Below, piece after piece: positions 37,829-47,807 of a stretch of 64,000 nucleotides of DNA. Under the pieces are notes generated by a model that did no database searches, was not told the origin of the DNA, and saw only the letters and a program-made list of their open reading frames with translations. Position 1 is the stretch's first letter. The number at the start of each line of letters is the position of its first letter. The translations under genes and the position numbers were made by a program. This stretch comes from Faecalicatena contorta (GTDB lineage Bacteria > Bacillota > Clostridia > Lachnospirales > Lachnospiraceae): contig NZ_JAFBIY010000003.1 of the NCBI RefSeq assembly GCF_021531975.1, positions 248,001 through 312,000 of the forward strand, read 5' to 3'.

Positions 37829-39508
37829 ATGCAGTTGACAGGAGCACAGATCGTAATTGAATGTTTGAAAGAGCAGGGTGTGGATACGGTGTTTGGTTAT
37901 CCGGGCGGAGCGATTTTAAATGTTTACGATGAGTTATACAAACACAGTGATGAAATCACACATATTCTGACTTCCCATGAACAGGGAGCAGCCCATGCGG
38001 CAGACGGATATGCGAGAGCAACAGGAAAGGTAGGCGTATGTCTGGCCACCAGTGGCCCGGGAGCGACCAATCTGGTTACCGGAATCGCGACCGCATATAT
38101 GGATTCCATTCCGATCGTGGCGATTACATGTAATGTAGGTGTGTCACTTCTTGGAAAAGACAGTTTTCAGGAGATTGATATTGCAGGTATCACGATGCCG
38201 ATCACAAAGCATAATTACATCGTAAAAGATGTAAAAGATCTGGCAGAAACGATTCGCAAGGCATTCGTAATTGCGAAAAAAGGAAGACCGGGTCCGGTGC
38301 TTATCGATATCCCGAAGGATGTAACTGCAAATAAAGCAGAGTACAAGCCGGTAGAGATTGCTCCGGTAGTACCTTCCAAAAATATCTGTGAGGAGGATAT
38401 CCAGAGTGCGCTGCGGATGATTACCCGTGCGAAGAAGCCATACATTTTTGTGGGCGGGGGCGCTGTGTTATCCGATGCCAGCGAAGAGCTGATGGAATTT
38501 GTAAAGAAAGTGGATGCTCCTGTAACAGATTCTCTCATGGGAAAAGGTGCATTTCCGGGAACCGATCCATTATACACAGGCATGCTTGGTATGCATGGCA
38601 CTAAGACATCCAATTTCGGAGTCAGCGAATGTGACCTTCTCATTGTTATCGGTGCAAGATTCAGTGACCGTGTAACAGGAAATGCAAAGAAGTTTGCAAA
38701 AAATGCAAAAATACTGCAGTTTGACATAGATGCTGCAGAAATGAATAAAAATGTATTGATTACCGACGGTGTCGTAGGAGACATTAAGGAAATATTGAAA
38801 ATATTAAATGCGCGTCTGGAGCAGCAGAGTCATCCGGAATGGGTGGAAAAGATCATGGATTACAAGAAACGGTATCCGCTTACTTACCATCCGGATATTC
38901 TGACCGGACCATATGTGGTGGAAGAGATTTACCGCCAGACAGAGGGAGACGCGATCATTGTAACAGAAGTGGGACAGCACCAGATGTGGGCAGCACAGTA
39001 TTACAAATACAAGAAGCCAAGAACACTTCTGACATCCGGAGGACTTGGAACCATGGGCTACGGACTTGGTGCAGCTCTCGGAGCAAAGACAGGTATGCCG
39101 GATAAAACAGTTGTAAATATTGCAGGTGACGGATGTTTCCGTATGAATATGAACGAGATTGCCACAGCAGTCAGACATAATATCCCGGTGATTCAGGTTG
39201 TCATCAACAACCATGTACTCGGAATGGTACGTCAGTGGCAGAATCTGTTCTATGAGAAGCGCTATTCAGCCACTGTGCTAAATGATGCAGTGGACTTTGT
39301 AAAGCTTGCAGAGGCAATGGGCGCAGAAGGCATAAGAGTCACAACACAAGAGGAATTCAAAGAGGCTTTCCAAAGAGCACGTACTTTAGGAAGACCGGTC
39401 GTAATTGACTGTCAGATTGACTGCGATGACAAAGTATGGCCGATGGTGGCACCTGGTGCTGCGATCAGTGAAGCATTCGATGAAAAAGACCTGGAAGAAA
39501 AGATGTAA
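37829..39508 (+). CDS. ilvB: Acetolactate synthase large subunit IlvB
   Basis: A 559-residue thiamine-diphosphate enzyme condensing pyruvate (or 2-oxobutyrate) for branched-chain amino acids. The N-terminal GYPGGAILNVYDEL and TSHEQGAAHAADGYARATGK, and the ThDP motif GDGCFRMNMNE, are clear. ACAGGAG precedes the ATG. No ilvN regulatory subunit follows; the next gene is serC. The ilvN gene would have to be elsewhere, or the enzyme acts without feedback control by it. Confidence 0.95.
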   Translation: MQLTGAQIVIECLKEQGVDTVFGYPGGAILNVYDELYKHSDEITHILTSHEQGAAHAADGYARATGKVGVCLATSGPGATNLVTGIATAYMDSIPIVAITCNVGVSLLGKDSFQEIDIAGITMPITKHNYIVKDVKDLAETIRKAFVIAKKGRPGPVLIDIPKDVTANKAEYKPVEIAPVVPSKNICEEDIQSALRMITRAKKPYIFVGGGAVLSDASEELMEFVKKVDAPVTDSLMGKGAFPGTDPLYTGMLGMHGTKTSNFGVSECDLLIVIGARFSDRVTGNAKKFAKNAKILQFDIDAAEMNKNVLITDGVVGDIKEILKILNARLEQQSHPEWVEKIMDYKKRYPLTYHPDILTGPYVVEEIYRQTEGDAIIVTEVGQHQMWAAQYYKYKKPRTLLTSGGLGTMGYGLGAALGAKTGMPDKTVVNIAGDGCFRMNMNEIATAVRHNIPVIQVVINNHVLGMVRQWQNLFYEKRYSATVLNDAVDFVKLAEAMGAEGIRVTTQEEFKEAFQRARTLGRPVVIDCQIDCDDKVWPMVAPGAAISEAFDEKDLEEKM

Positions 39509-39525
39509 AGAGTGGAGGAATGAAA

Positions 39526-40608
39526 ATGAGCAGAGTGTACAATTTTTCAGCAGGACCGGCTGTTTTGCCGGAAGAAGTCTTAAGAGAAGCAGCTAGTGAG
39601 ATGTTAGACTACAATGGGACTGGTATGTCCGTGATGGAAATGAGTCACCGCTCGCAGGCATTTCAGCAGATCATTGACGAGGCAGAAGCAGATATCCGTG
39701 AGTTAATGAATATTCCGGATAACTATAAGGTTTTGTTCTTACAGGGCGGTGCCTCCCAGCAGTTCGCCATGATTCCTATGAATCTGATGAAGAACAAAGT
39801 CGCAGATTATATTGTGACTGGTCAATGGGCGAAGAAAGCTGCGGCAGAAGCAGAAAAATACGGAAAGGTAAATATTATCGCATCATCCGCAGATAAGACA
39901 TTTTCCTATATTCCAGATTGTTCCGATCTGCCGATATCCGAAGATGCAGATTATGTATATATCTGCGAGAACAACACAATTTACGGCACAAAGTATAAAG
40001 AACTTCCAGATACAAAAGGGAAAATACTGGTAGCAGATGTATCTTCCTGCTTCCTGTCTGAACCACATGATGTCAGCAAATATGGTGTCATCTACGGTGG
40101 TGTTCAGAAGAATATAGGACCGGCAGGAACGGTAATCGTCATCATCCGTGAAGACCTCATTACAGATGATGTGCTCCCGGGAACCCCGACCATGTTAAAA
40201 TATAAGACACATGCAGATGCAGGATCTCTTTATAACACACCGCCATGCTATGGTATCTATATCTGTGGCAAGGTATTTAAGTGGCTGAAGAAACAGGGTG
40301 GTCTTGCAGCAATGAAAGAACTGAATGAGAAAAAAGCAAAGATTCTCTATGATTATCTTGATGAAAGCAAGATGTTCTCCGGAACTGTTGTGCCAAAAGA
40401 CCGTTCTCTTATGAATGTTCCGTTTGTCACAGGAGATAAAGAACTGGATGCCAAATTTGTAAAAGAAGCAAAAGAAGCCGGCTTCGAGAACTTGAAAGGT
40501 CATCGTACAGTGGGTGGCATGCGTGCAAGTATCTATAATGCAATGCCGATCGAAGGTGTGGAAGCATTAGTGGCATTTATGAAGAAGTTTGAGGAGGAGA
40601 ATCTGTAA
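39526..40608 (+). CDS. serC: Phosphoserine aminotransferase SerC
   Basis: A 360-residue PLP enzyme that makes phosphoserine from 3-phosphohydroxypyruvate. It opens with YNFSAGPAVLPEEVL and has the PLP lysine in YGGVQKNIGPAG; the C-terminal GHRTVGGMRASIYNAMP is typical. The first ATG (39520) is one base from GGAGG, so 39526 is chosen. The stop is one base before serA, so the pair is coupled. Confidence 0.96.
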   Translation: MSRVYNFSAGPAVLPEEVLREAASEMLDYNGTGMSVMEMSHRSQAFQQIIDEAEADIRELMNIPDNYKVLFLQGGASQQFAMIPMNLMKNKVADYIVTGQWAKKAAAEAEKYGKVNIIASSADKTFSYIPDCSDLPISEDADYVYICENNTIYGTKYKELPDTKGKILVADVSSCFLSEPHDVSKYGVIYGGVQKNIGPAGTVIVIIREDLITDDVLPGTPTMLKYKTHADAGSLYNTPPCYGIYICGKVFKWLKKQGGLAAMKELNEKKAKILYDYLDESKMFSGTVVPKDRSLMNVPFVTGDKELDAKFVKEAKEAGFENLKGHRTVGGMRASIYNAMPIEGVEALVAFMKKFEEENL

Positions 40609-40609
40609 T

Positions 40610-41773
40610 ATGTACAAATATCATTGCTTAAATCCAATCTCTAATGTAGGACTGGAACAGTTTACCGAAAAATACGTCCCGGTAAGTTCACCGGAAAAAG
40701 CAGATGCATTACTGGTAAGAAGTGCGGTCATGCATGAAATGGAGTTTGATAAAGAACTGAAAGCAATTGCAAGAGCGGGTGCAGGCGTGAACAATATTCC
40801 CCTTGAAAAATGTGCCGAAGAAGGTATTGTTGTGTTCAATACGCCGGGCGCAAATGCGAATGGAGTAAAGGAGCTTGTCATTGCAGGTATGCTGCTTGCT
40901 TCCCGTGATATCATCGGCGGTATCAACTGGGTACAGGAAAATGAAGAAGACGGCAATATTGCCAAAGACGCAGAGAAGGCAAAGAAAGCATTTGCCGGAA
41001 ATGAACTGGAAGGCAAGAAGCTTGGCGTTATCGGTCTGGGTGCGATCGGGGTGCTGGTTGCCAATGCAGCAGTACATCTTGGTATGGAGGTATATGGTTA
41101 TGACCCATATGTGTCTGTTGATTCTGCATGGAGATTATCCAGAAATATCCATCATGCCAAAACAGTGGATGAAATATATAAGGACTGCGACTATATTACG
41201 ATTCATGTACCGGCCATGGACAGCACAAAGGGCATGATCGATGGGGATGCCCTTGGACTTATGAAGGATGGAGTTATCGTTCTTAACTTTGCAAGAAATG
41301 TCCTTGTTGACGAGGAAGCAATGGTAGATGCTCTCGTATCCGGACACGTAAAGCATTATGTGACTGATTTCCCGACGCCGACGATCGTAGGTGTAAAAGG
41401 GGCTATTGTAATCCCTCACCTTGGGGCTTCTACAGAAGAATCCGAAGATAACTGTGCAAAAATGGCTGTAAAACAGCTTCGCAATTATCTGGAAAATGGA
41501 AATATCTGTAACTCTGTGAATTATCCGGACTGTGATATGGGACTGCGCGGAGAAAACACAAGAATTGTACTTCTGCATCATAACGTACCAAATATGATCG
41601 GACAGTTTACAAAGATTCTGGCAGACGACAATATGAATATTGCAGACATGACAAATAAGAGCAAAGGCGGTTATGCGTACACCATGATCGATATCGATTC
41701 CGAGGTTCCGGACCGCGTTGCGGAAGATTTAAGAAAAGTTAAGGAAGTATTACGAGTTCGCGTGATTTCTTAA
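40610..41773 (+). CDS. serA: D-3-phosphoglycerate dehydrogenase SerA with ACT domain
   Basis: A 387-residue NAD-dependent dehydrogenase, first step of serine synthesis. The Rossmann loop is GVIGLGAIGVLVAN, the substrate-binding RAGAGVNNIPLEKCAEEGI is upstream and the His of IPHLGASTEESE is downstream. A C-terminal ACT domain (VLLHHNVPNMIGQFTKIL) suggests serine feedback. It is the short form without the ASB domain. The ATG follows the serC stop by one base, with AGGAGGAG inside the serC end. Confidence 0.95.
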   Translation: MYKYHCLNPISNVGLEQFTEKYVPVSSPEKADALLVRSAVMHEMEFDKELKAIARAGAGVNNIPLEKCAEEGIVVFNTPGANANGVKELVIAGMLLASRDIIGGINWVQENEEDGNIAKDAEKAKKAFAGNELEGKKLGVIGLGAIGVLVANAAVHLGMEVYGYDPYVSVDSAWRLSRNIHHAKTVDEIYKDCDYITIHVPAMDSTKGMIDGDALGLMKDGVIVLNFARNVLVDEEAMVDALVSGHVKHYVTDFPTPTIVGVKGAIVIPHLGASTEESEDNCAKMAVKQLRNYLENGNICNSVNYPDCDMGLRGENTRIVLLHHNVPNMIGQFTKILADDNMNIADMTNKSKGGYAYTMIDIDSEVPDRVAEDLRKVKEVLRVRVIS

Positions 41774-41805
41774 ATAAATCTTAATAAGTGATTTATCCCC
41801 GGGGA

Positions 41806-41834
41806 TTGTTTCCGACATAAAAAGACAGTATAAT
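41806..41834 (+). promoter_or_regulatory. Promoter of the polysaccharide deacetylase gene
   Basis: TTGTTT (41806-41811) and TATAAT (41829-41834) are 17 bases apart, 44 bases upstream of the start. A 12-bp palindrome ATCCCCGGGGAT (41795-41806) touches the -35 and could be an operator. Confidence 0.7.
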
Positions 41835-41878
41835 AGAAACAAAGATGAAGTTTGTATTATACGGGGAGAATATAGATT

Positions 41879-43318
41879 ATGGAACACAATAAGCACGAAG
41901 GGATAAAGAAAAAGAAGAAGCAAAGAAGAGTAAGAACGGCATTACATGTTCTTGCTCTTTTTGTGGTTCTTGGAGTATTTCTGGCAGTTTTTCGTGTTGT
42001 AGCAGCATCGAGAGGTCCGGCAATCATATATCTTAAAGTAACAGATACTTCGATCCTTCAGGGAGAAGAGATACCATCGTTCTCCGTAGAGACCAGCATA
42101 CAGGGAAAAGAAGAACGCGTGTTGGACAAGAAGAGCAAGATGACCGTAAAAGATCTGGCAGCAAAGCTTATCCTTCCGTCTTCCTTTGTGACGCAGTGTG
42201 ATGCAGATGTAAATACAGAAGGCGTATATCCGGTTACGATCACATTGAATGACAAGATTCAAAATGATCTGACTGAAAAATGGTCCAAGAAGGTAATCGT
42301 TAAGCTTACGGACGGTAAACTTGAGGTCAAGAATCCAGTGGGCGAATGGGAAGGCAGCAGGTTCCGCCGTTATGATGATACATATGTGACCGAAGATTTT
42401 GTTGTAAGCAAAGGAGAAACATATTACTTTGATGCAGATGGCAATAAAGTAATCGGATGGCAGCAGATCGGGGGAGCAAATTACTACTTTGATCCGGCCG
42501 GGAAGATGGTCAGAAGTACCTGGCAGGACTGCGGTGATGACAGGCGATATATAGGAGAAAATGGTACGGCAGTGACCGGATGGCTCGATCAGGATGGTAA
42601 GAGATATTATTTTGACAGTAACGGAAATATGGTGACCGGCACGATGGAGCTTGGCTTTGCAGTTTACAAGTTTGCAGAAGATGGAAGCCTGAAGTCAGAG
42701 AAACTGAAGGAGATAGATCCATCCAAACCGATGGTAGCACTTACCTTCGACGACGGACCGGGCAAACGGACCGGGGAACTGCTGGATGTACTTGAAGAGT
42801 ATAACGCACACGCTACATTCTTTATGCTTGGTCAGAAGGTAAACGCTTATTCAGATGTGGTAAAGAAAATGAAAGACATCGGATGTGAACTTGGCAATCA
42901 TTCTTACGACCACGCAAACCTGTCGAAAGCAGATGCCAATAAGATCATTGAAGAAATCAGTAAGACCAATAATTGCATCAGCGAAGCAGCAGGCTCCGGA
43001 GCATCTGTTATGCGTCCGCCATACGGCGCGATCAGTGATACATTAAAACAAAATGCCGGCATGCCGATGATCCTGTGGAACATCGATACACTGGACTGGA
43101 AGACAAGAAACGCACAGATGACGATAGATAACGTCATGAATTCTGTAAAAGACGGAGATATCATCCTCATGCACGATATCCACACCGAATCCATTGATGC
43201 CGCCATAGCACTGATACCAAAACTCCAGGAAGCAGGCTACCAGCTCGTCACCGTCAGCGAACTCGCAATGGCGAAAGGAGTGCAGATGCAGGCGGGAGAA
43301 AAATATACGGATTTTTAG
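41879..43318 (+). CDS. Surface polysaccharide deacetylase with choline-binding-like repeats
   Basis: A 479-residue exported protein. A basic N-terminus and one membrane segment (about 20-43) are followed by a Big-like domain, then three or four cell-wall-binding repeats (180-270) such as YYFDADGNKVIGW and YYFDSNGNMVTG. A NodB deacetylase domain fills the C-terminal 200 residues: TFDDGP (289-294), HSYDH (341-345), RPPYG, WNIDTLDW and LMHD. It probably deacetylates peptidoglycan or another wall glycan. GGGGAG precedes the ATG. Its TAG stop is at the edge of a long palindrome. Confidence 0.92.
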   Translation: MEHNKHEGIKKKKKQRRVRTALHVLALFVVLGVFLAVFRVVAASRGPAIIYLKVTDTSILQGEEIPSFSVETSIQGKEERVLDKKSKMTVKDLAAKLILPSSFVTQCDADVNTEGVYPVTITLNDKIQNDLTEKWSKKVIVKLTDGKLEVKNPVGEWEGSRFRRYDDTYVTEDFVVSKGETYYFDADGNKVIGWQQIGGANYYFDPAGKMVRSTWQDCGDDRRYIGENGTAVTGWLDQDGKRYYFDSNGNMVTGTMELGFAVYKFAEDGSLKSEKLKEIDPSKPMVALTFDDGPGKRTGELLDVLEEYNAHATFFMLGQKVNAYSDVVKKMKDIGCELGNHSYDHANLSKADANKIIEEISKTNNCISEAAGSGASVMRPPYGAISDTLKQNAGMPMILWNIDTLDWKTRNAQMTIDNVMNSVKDGDIILMHDIHTESIDAAIALIPKLQEAGYQLVTVSELAMAKGVQMQAGEKYTDF

Positions 43319-43644
43319 AAAATGATAATTTGCAGATAGCTTTTTCTGATGTAACAGAACGTGAGAAATGTAGTACCGTTTTTTCTTCTTCCGAACCAAT
43401 CGCTAATAATCCATAACTTTAAAAGGACCAAATAGCAATGCACCAGACAGATTCAACGAGAACTCTTTATGAGTTCTCGTTTCAACTTTCTTCTCACCTT
43501 GTACTCGATGTACAAGGTTCGGCATTGCTATTTGCTCCTTTTTCAGTAACGGATTATAACGCTCTTCTACGGAAAAGAAAAAACGGTACTGCATTTCTCA
43601 CTGCTTCTTACAATCAAAAAACGATATTCATATTCCGATTTTCT
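43317..43644. repeat. 328-bp branched palindrome C1 downstream of the deacetylase gene
   Basis: A nearly perfect stem of about 32 bp (43361-43393 with 43570-43601) continues outward with mismatches to AGAAAAT/ATTTTCT at 43317 and 43644. Inside, a perfect 13-bp stem (43429-43441, 43522-43534) encloses two hairpins: 11 bp (43455-43465, 43471-43481) and 9 bp (43496-43504, 43510-43518). The design matches A2 and A3 near 29 kb but the sequence differs. No gene is present. Confidence 0.85.
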
Positions 43645-43681
43645 TAAATTGTCGCGTTTTTGTCGTGTTGCTAGTCCATTG

Positions 43682-43809
43682 TTTGCCAACAAACTAGGGC
43701 ATACACTTTTGCCTGAAATTGCTGATACGGTAAAAGGCAGCAGTCGGCATTGGGGCAGAGGCTGTAGGTAAGCGGGAGACTCTGGAAGCATCTGCCCCAA
43801 TGCCGACTG
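43682..43809. repeat. Palindromic segment C2 next to prs
   Basis: A perfect 19-bp inverted repeat (43741-43759 with 43791-43809) around a 31-base loop lies just after the prs stop. At 43682-43695 there is a 14-bp sequence that is the exact reverse complement of 28809-28822 in the first block. The rest of 43645-43740 holds nothing I recognise. Confidence 0.8.
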
Positions 43810-43817
43810 TGTGCCTG

Positions 43818-44996
43818 TTATTGTATAGAATTTCTATGCCTCTCCAACAACGCATGAATCTTATCTGTTGGATTGAGTACGGCGCTCATTGTTACATCGT
43901 GGTTGAAGGAATCGATGATCAGTGCGATGAATTTGCTCATATCTGCGATTGCGAAGTATGGTTTTTCGTAAACGACAGGTGGCAGATAAGTCAGGTTTGT
44001 TGTGATGACTCTGTCGATATAGCCGTTTTCGTAGTATTCATCGAATTTGTCGAAGCCTTCTGTGAAAAGACCGAAGGTTGTGCAGACGAATATCTTTCCT
44101 GCGCCTCGTTCTTTGATCTGTTTTGCTACATCCAGCATACTTTCTCCGGAAGAGATCATATCGTCTACGATAATGACATTTTTACCCTTGATATCACTTC
44201 CAAGGAATTCGTGTGCGACGATCGGGTTCTTGCCGTTTACAACTCTGGAGTAGTCGCGGCGCTTGTAGAACATACCCATGTCTACACCAAGTACGTTAGA
44301 GAAGTACACGGCACGTGACATAGCGCCTTCGTCCGGGCTTACGATCATGAGGTGTTCTTTGTCCACAGCCAGATCCGGCTCTGCACGGAGCAGTGCTTTC
44401 ATGAACTGGTATGGAGGGTTGAAGTTATCAAAACCATGTAAAGGAATAGAATTCTGCACACGTGGGTCGTGGGCATCGAAGGTGATAATATTGCTTACAC
44501 CCATGTCAACAAGCTCCTGGAGAGCAAGTGCACAGTCCAGAGACTCACGCTTTGTGCGCTTGTGCTGGCGGCTCTCGTAGAGGAACGGCATGATGACGTT
44601 GATGCGGTGTGCCTTTCCTGTAGCAGCGGAAATGATACGCTTCAGGTCCTGGTAGTGGTCATCCGGAGACATGTGATTCAGATGGCCGTTTACGGTGTAG
44701 GTAAGGCTGTAGTTACATACATCTACCATGATGAACAGATCCTTACCGCGAATCGATTCTCCGATCATACCTTTGGCTTCTCCGGTTCCAAAACGCGGGC
44801 AATGACATTCAATCAGATAATTGTCCAGCTGATAATTGGAATAAAGAGGAGAAGAGAGAGATTCCTTGCTTGTCTCTTTGCGGAATCTCACGATGTAGTC
44901 GTTGACCTTATTTCCCAGGTCACGACAACTGTCCAGTGCTGCAATCTTAAGCGGCGCCACTGGAAGCGCTTCTTCTATTGATTTAATCGTTGGCAT
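43818..44996 (-). CDS. prs: Ribose-phosphate pyrophosphokinase Prs (long form)
   Basis: A 392-residue PRPP synthetase, about 75 residues longer than the common 315-residue type, as in other Clostridia. The flexible-loop region reads MPFLYESRQHKRTKRESLDCA, the metal site FDAHDPRV, and the PRPP loop VIVDDMISSGESM. It supplies PRPP for nucleotide, His and Trp synthesis. AGGAGAAAATT precedes the ATG. It converges on the deacetylase gene across a 499-base palindromic gap. Confidence 0.94.
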   Translation of the reverse strand: MPTIKSIEEALPVAPLKIAALDSCRDLGNKVNDYIVRFRKETSKESLSSPLYSNYQLDNYLIECHCPRFGTGEAKGMIGESIRGKDLFIMVDVCNYSLTYTVNGHLNHMSPDDHYQDLKRIISAATGKAHRINVIMPFLYESRQHKRTKRESLDCALALQELVDMGVSNIITFDAHDPRVQNSIPLHGFDNFNPPYQFMKALLRAEPDLAVDKEHLMIVSPDEGAMSRAVYFSNVLGVDMGMFYKRRDYSRVVNGKNPIVAHEFLGSDIKGKNVIIVDDMISSGESMLDVAKQIKERGAGKIFVCTTFGLFTEGFDKFDEYYENGYIDRVITTNLTYLPPVVYEKPYFAIADMSKFIALIIDSFNHDVTMSAVLNPTDKIHALLERHRNSIQ

Positions 44997-45034
44997 AATT
45001 TTCTCCTGTCCGTTAATGATATATTCTATAATTA

Positions 45035-45063
45035 CTTATAACATTTCAGGTATCTGAGGTCAA
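45035..45063 (-). promoter_or_regulatory. Promoter of prs
   Basis: On the minus strand TTGACC (45058-45063) and TATAAG (45035-45040) are 17 bases apart, 38 bases before the prs start. Confidence 0.7.
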
Positions 45064-45150
45064 TGGAAAGGAGGAATATTTTTTTAATTGGACTATTTAC
45101 AAAAGATATTGTATCATTAGATAGAATAAAGATTGGAGTTTAGATAAGAT

Positions 45151-46461
45151 ATGAAGCATGCACACATTATAAAGGAAGTTTTGTCTGGCAGTATTGCAGA
45201 AGAGCTCGGCCTTGAGCCGGGAGACAGACTGCTGGCAATCAATGACGAAGAGATTGAGGATGTTTTTGATTACCATTATTATGTAAATGATGAGGAACTC
45301 GTTCTCCTGGTGGAAAAGGCAGATGGAGAACAGTGGGAGCTTGAGATAGAAAAGGATCTGGAGGAGGATCTGGGAATTGTATTTGAGCAGGGGCTTATGG
45401 ATGAGTATCGTTCCTGCAGGAATAAGTGTATTTTCTGTTTCATCGATCAGATGCCGCAGGGAATGCGGGATACGCTGTATTTTAAGGATGACGATTCCAG
45501 ACTGTCCTTTCTGCAGGGAAATTATATTACCCTTACGAATATGAGCGACCATGATATCGACAGAATCATTCGCTATCATCTGGAACCGATCAATATTTCT
45601 TTCCATACAACGAATCCAGAACTTCGCTGCCGGATGCTTCATAACCGGTTTGCCGGAGATGCTCTTAAGAAGATTGACAGGCTGTATGAGGCAGGCATTC
45701 AGATGAATGGGCAGATCGTGCTTTGTAAGGGATTTAATGACGGAGAAGAGCTGGAGAGAAGTATTCGTGATATGTCGACATATCTGCCGTACCTGCAGAG
45801 TGTGTCTGTTGTTCCGGTAGGACTTACGAAATACAGAGACGGACTGGAGCCATTGGAACCATTTACGAAAGAGGATGCGCTTCAGGTGCTGGAGACGATC
45901 CACCGCTGGCAGAAGAAGCTGTATGAGGAGCACGGACTTCATTTCATCCATGCGGGAGATGAATGGTATATTCTTGCGGGTATGGAAGTGCCTGAGGAAG
46001 AGCGCTATGACGGCTATCTGCAGCTGGAGAATGGTGTCGGTATGCTAAGGCTTCTGGAAAATGAATTTGAAGAAACTTATGCCCATTTGGAGGGAGATGA
46101 TAAGGAAAGAGAACTTTCCATGGCGACAGGTATTCTTTCTTATCCCTATATCTGTAAGCTGGCAGAACGACTGCAGGAGAAATATACACGCACGAAGATT
46201 CATGTTTACGCGATCCGGAATGATTTTTTCGGAGAACGTATTACGGTTTCCGGTCTGATCACAGGTCAGGACCTTATTGGACAGCTTAAGGATAAGGAGC
46301 TTGGCAGCAGATTGCTGCTTCCGTGCAATATGTTCCGAAGCGGCGAAGAGGTATTTCTGGATGATATCACGCTTAAGCAGGTAGAGGAAACTTTACAAGT
46401 GAAGGCAGATATTGTAAAATCAAGTGGACAGGATTTTGTAAATAGTGTAATTGGGATATAG
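45151..46461 (+). CDS. DUF512 protein with PDZ and radical-SAM-like domains
   Basis: A 436-residue protein. Residues 1-60 are a PDZ-like domain (GSIAEELGLEPGDRLLAIND). A cysteine motif CRNKCIFCF (Cys89, Cys93, Cys96) follows and fits a radical SAM iron-sulfur site, CxxxCxxC. The C-terminal half is the DUF512 domain. The family is conserved in Clostridia, often beside der, and its reaction is unknown. It starts 15 bases upstream of der here, the usual arrangement. Confidence 0.9.
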   Translation: MKHAHIIKEVLSGSIAEELGLEPGDRLLAINDEEIEDVFDYHYYVNDEELVLLVEKADGEQWELEIEKDLEEDLGIVFEQGLMDEYRSCRNKCIFCFIDQMPQGMRDTLYFKDDDSRLSFLQGNYITLTNMSDHDIDRIIRYHLEPINISFHTTNPELRCRMLHNRFAGDALKKIDRLYEAGIQMNGQIVLCKGFNDGEELERSIRDMSTYLPYLQSVSVVPVGLTKYRDGLEPLEPFTKEDALQVLETIHRWQKKLYEEHGLHFIHAGDEWYILAGMEVPEEERYDGYLQLENGVGMLRLLENEFEETYAHLEGDDKERELSMATGILSYPYICKLAERLQEKYTRTKIHVYAIRNDFFGERITVSGLITGQDLIGQLKDKELGSRLLLPCNMFRSGEEVFLDDITLKQVEETLQVKADIVKSSGQDFVNSVIGI

Positions 46462-46476
46462 AACAGGAGAAATAAT

Positions 46477-47805
46477 ATGAGTAAACCAGTAGTAGCAATT
46501 GTGGGAAGACCGAATGTCGGTAAATCGACCCTTTTTAATGCGCTGGCAGGAGAGAAGATTTCCATCGTAAAGGATACTCCGGGAGTAACGAGAGACCGTA
46601 TCTATGCGGAAGTGAACTGGCTGGACAGAGACTTTACACTCATCGATACCGGTGGTATCGAGCCGGAGAGTAAGGATGTCATTCTTTCCCAGATGCGCGA
46701 GCAGGCACAGATTGCCATTGATACAGCAGATGTTATTATCTTTATCACCGATGTAAGACAGGGACTTGTGGATGCAGACTCCAAGGTGGCAGACATGCTC
46801 AGGCGAAGTGGCAAGCCCGTTGTCCTGACGGTAAATAAGGTGGACAGCTTCGAGAAGTTCATGGCAGATGTATATGAATTTTATAATCTGGGTATCGGAG
46901 ATCCGATGCCTGTTTCTGCCGCTTCCATGTTGGGACTTGGTGATATGCTGGATAAAGTGATTTCTTATTTCCCTGAGCATACAGGTGAAGAAGAAGAGGA
47001 CGAGCGCCCGCGTATCGCGATCGTTGGAAAGCCGAACGTAGGAAAGTCTTCGATCATTAACAAGCTTCTCGGAGAGCAGCGCGTGATCGTATCCGATGTG
47101 GCAGGAACGACCCGCGATGCCATTGATACCGATATTGTACATGACGGAAAAGAATATGTATTTATCGATACGGCAGGACTTCGCCGGAAGAATAAGATTA
47201 AAGAAGAGCTGGAACGCTACAGTATCATCCGTACAGTCACAGCAGTTGAGCGTGCCGACGTGGTGCTTGTTGTCATTGATGCTTCCGAAGGCATTACCGA
47301 GCAGGATGCGAAGATTGCCGGTATTGCCCATGAGAGAGGCAAGGGTATTATCGTTGTTGTCAATAAATGGGATGCCATCGAGAAGAACGACCGGACCATG
47401 CGCGAGTATGAGGCGGAGGTAAGACGTGTGCTTTCCTTTATGCCATATGCGGAGATCATGTATGTTTCCGCCCAGACCGGACAGCGCCTTCAAAAGCTGT
47501 ATGATATGATCGATATGGTGATCGAGAATCAGACCCTTCGTGTGGCTACAGGTGTGTTAAATGAGATCATGACAGAGGCAGTGGCAATGCAGCAGCCGCC
47601 TTCCGATAAGGGGAAACGTCTGAAGATCTACTACATGACACAGGTGTCTGTCAAACCACCGACATTTGTGATCTTTGTAAATGATAAGGAGCTGATGCAT
47701 TTCTCTTATCAGCGTTATCTGGAGAATAAGATCCGGGAGGCATTTGGATTCAGAGGTACCTCTCTTCGGTTCTTCGTACGAGAGAGAAAGGAAAAGGACA
47801 GTTAG
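46477..47805 (+). CDS. der: Double GTPase Der (EngA), ribosome assembly
   Basis: A 442-residue protein with two GTPase domains and a KH-like C-terminal domain, needed for 50S maturation. The first G1 is GRPNVGKST (G3 DTGG, G4 NKVD), the second is GKPNVGKSS (DTAG, NKWD). ACAGGAG precedes the ATG. The gene is followed two bases later by plsY and then gpsA. Confidence 0.97.
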   Translation: MSKPVVAIVGRPNVGKSTLFNALAGEKISIVKDTPGVTRDRIYAEVNWLDRDFTLIDTGGIEPESKDVILSQMREQAQIAIDTADVIIFITDVRQGLVDADSKVADMLRRSGKPVVLTVNKVDSFEKFMADVYEFYNLGIGDPMPVSAASMLGLGDMLDKVISYFPEHTGEEEEDERPRIAIVGKPNVGKSSIINKLLGEQRVIVSDVAGTTRDAIDTDIVHDGKEYVFIDTAGLRRKNKIKEELERYSIIRTVTAVERADVVLVVIDASEGITEQDAKIAGIAHERGKGIIVVVNKWDAIEKNDRTMREYEAEVRRVLSFMPYAEIMYVSAQTGQRLQKLYDMIDMVIENQTLRVATGVLNEIMTEAVAMQQPPSDKGKRLKIYYMTQVSVKPPTFVIFVNDKELMHFSYQRYLENKIREAFGFRGTSLRFFVRERKEKDS

Positions 47806-47807
47806 AC

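Noticed and set aside
43438-43647. Short open frames in the palindromic block near 43.5 kb
   Set aside because: They lie within the stems, lack ribosome binding sites and translate to low-complexity hydrophobic sequence.
46420-47493. A 357-codon open frame antisense to der
   Set aside because: It mirrors a strongly conserved GTPase gene, has no ribosome binding site and looks like no known protein.
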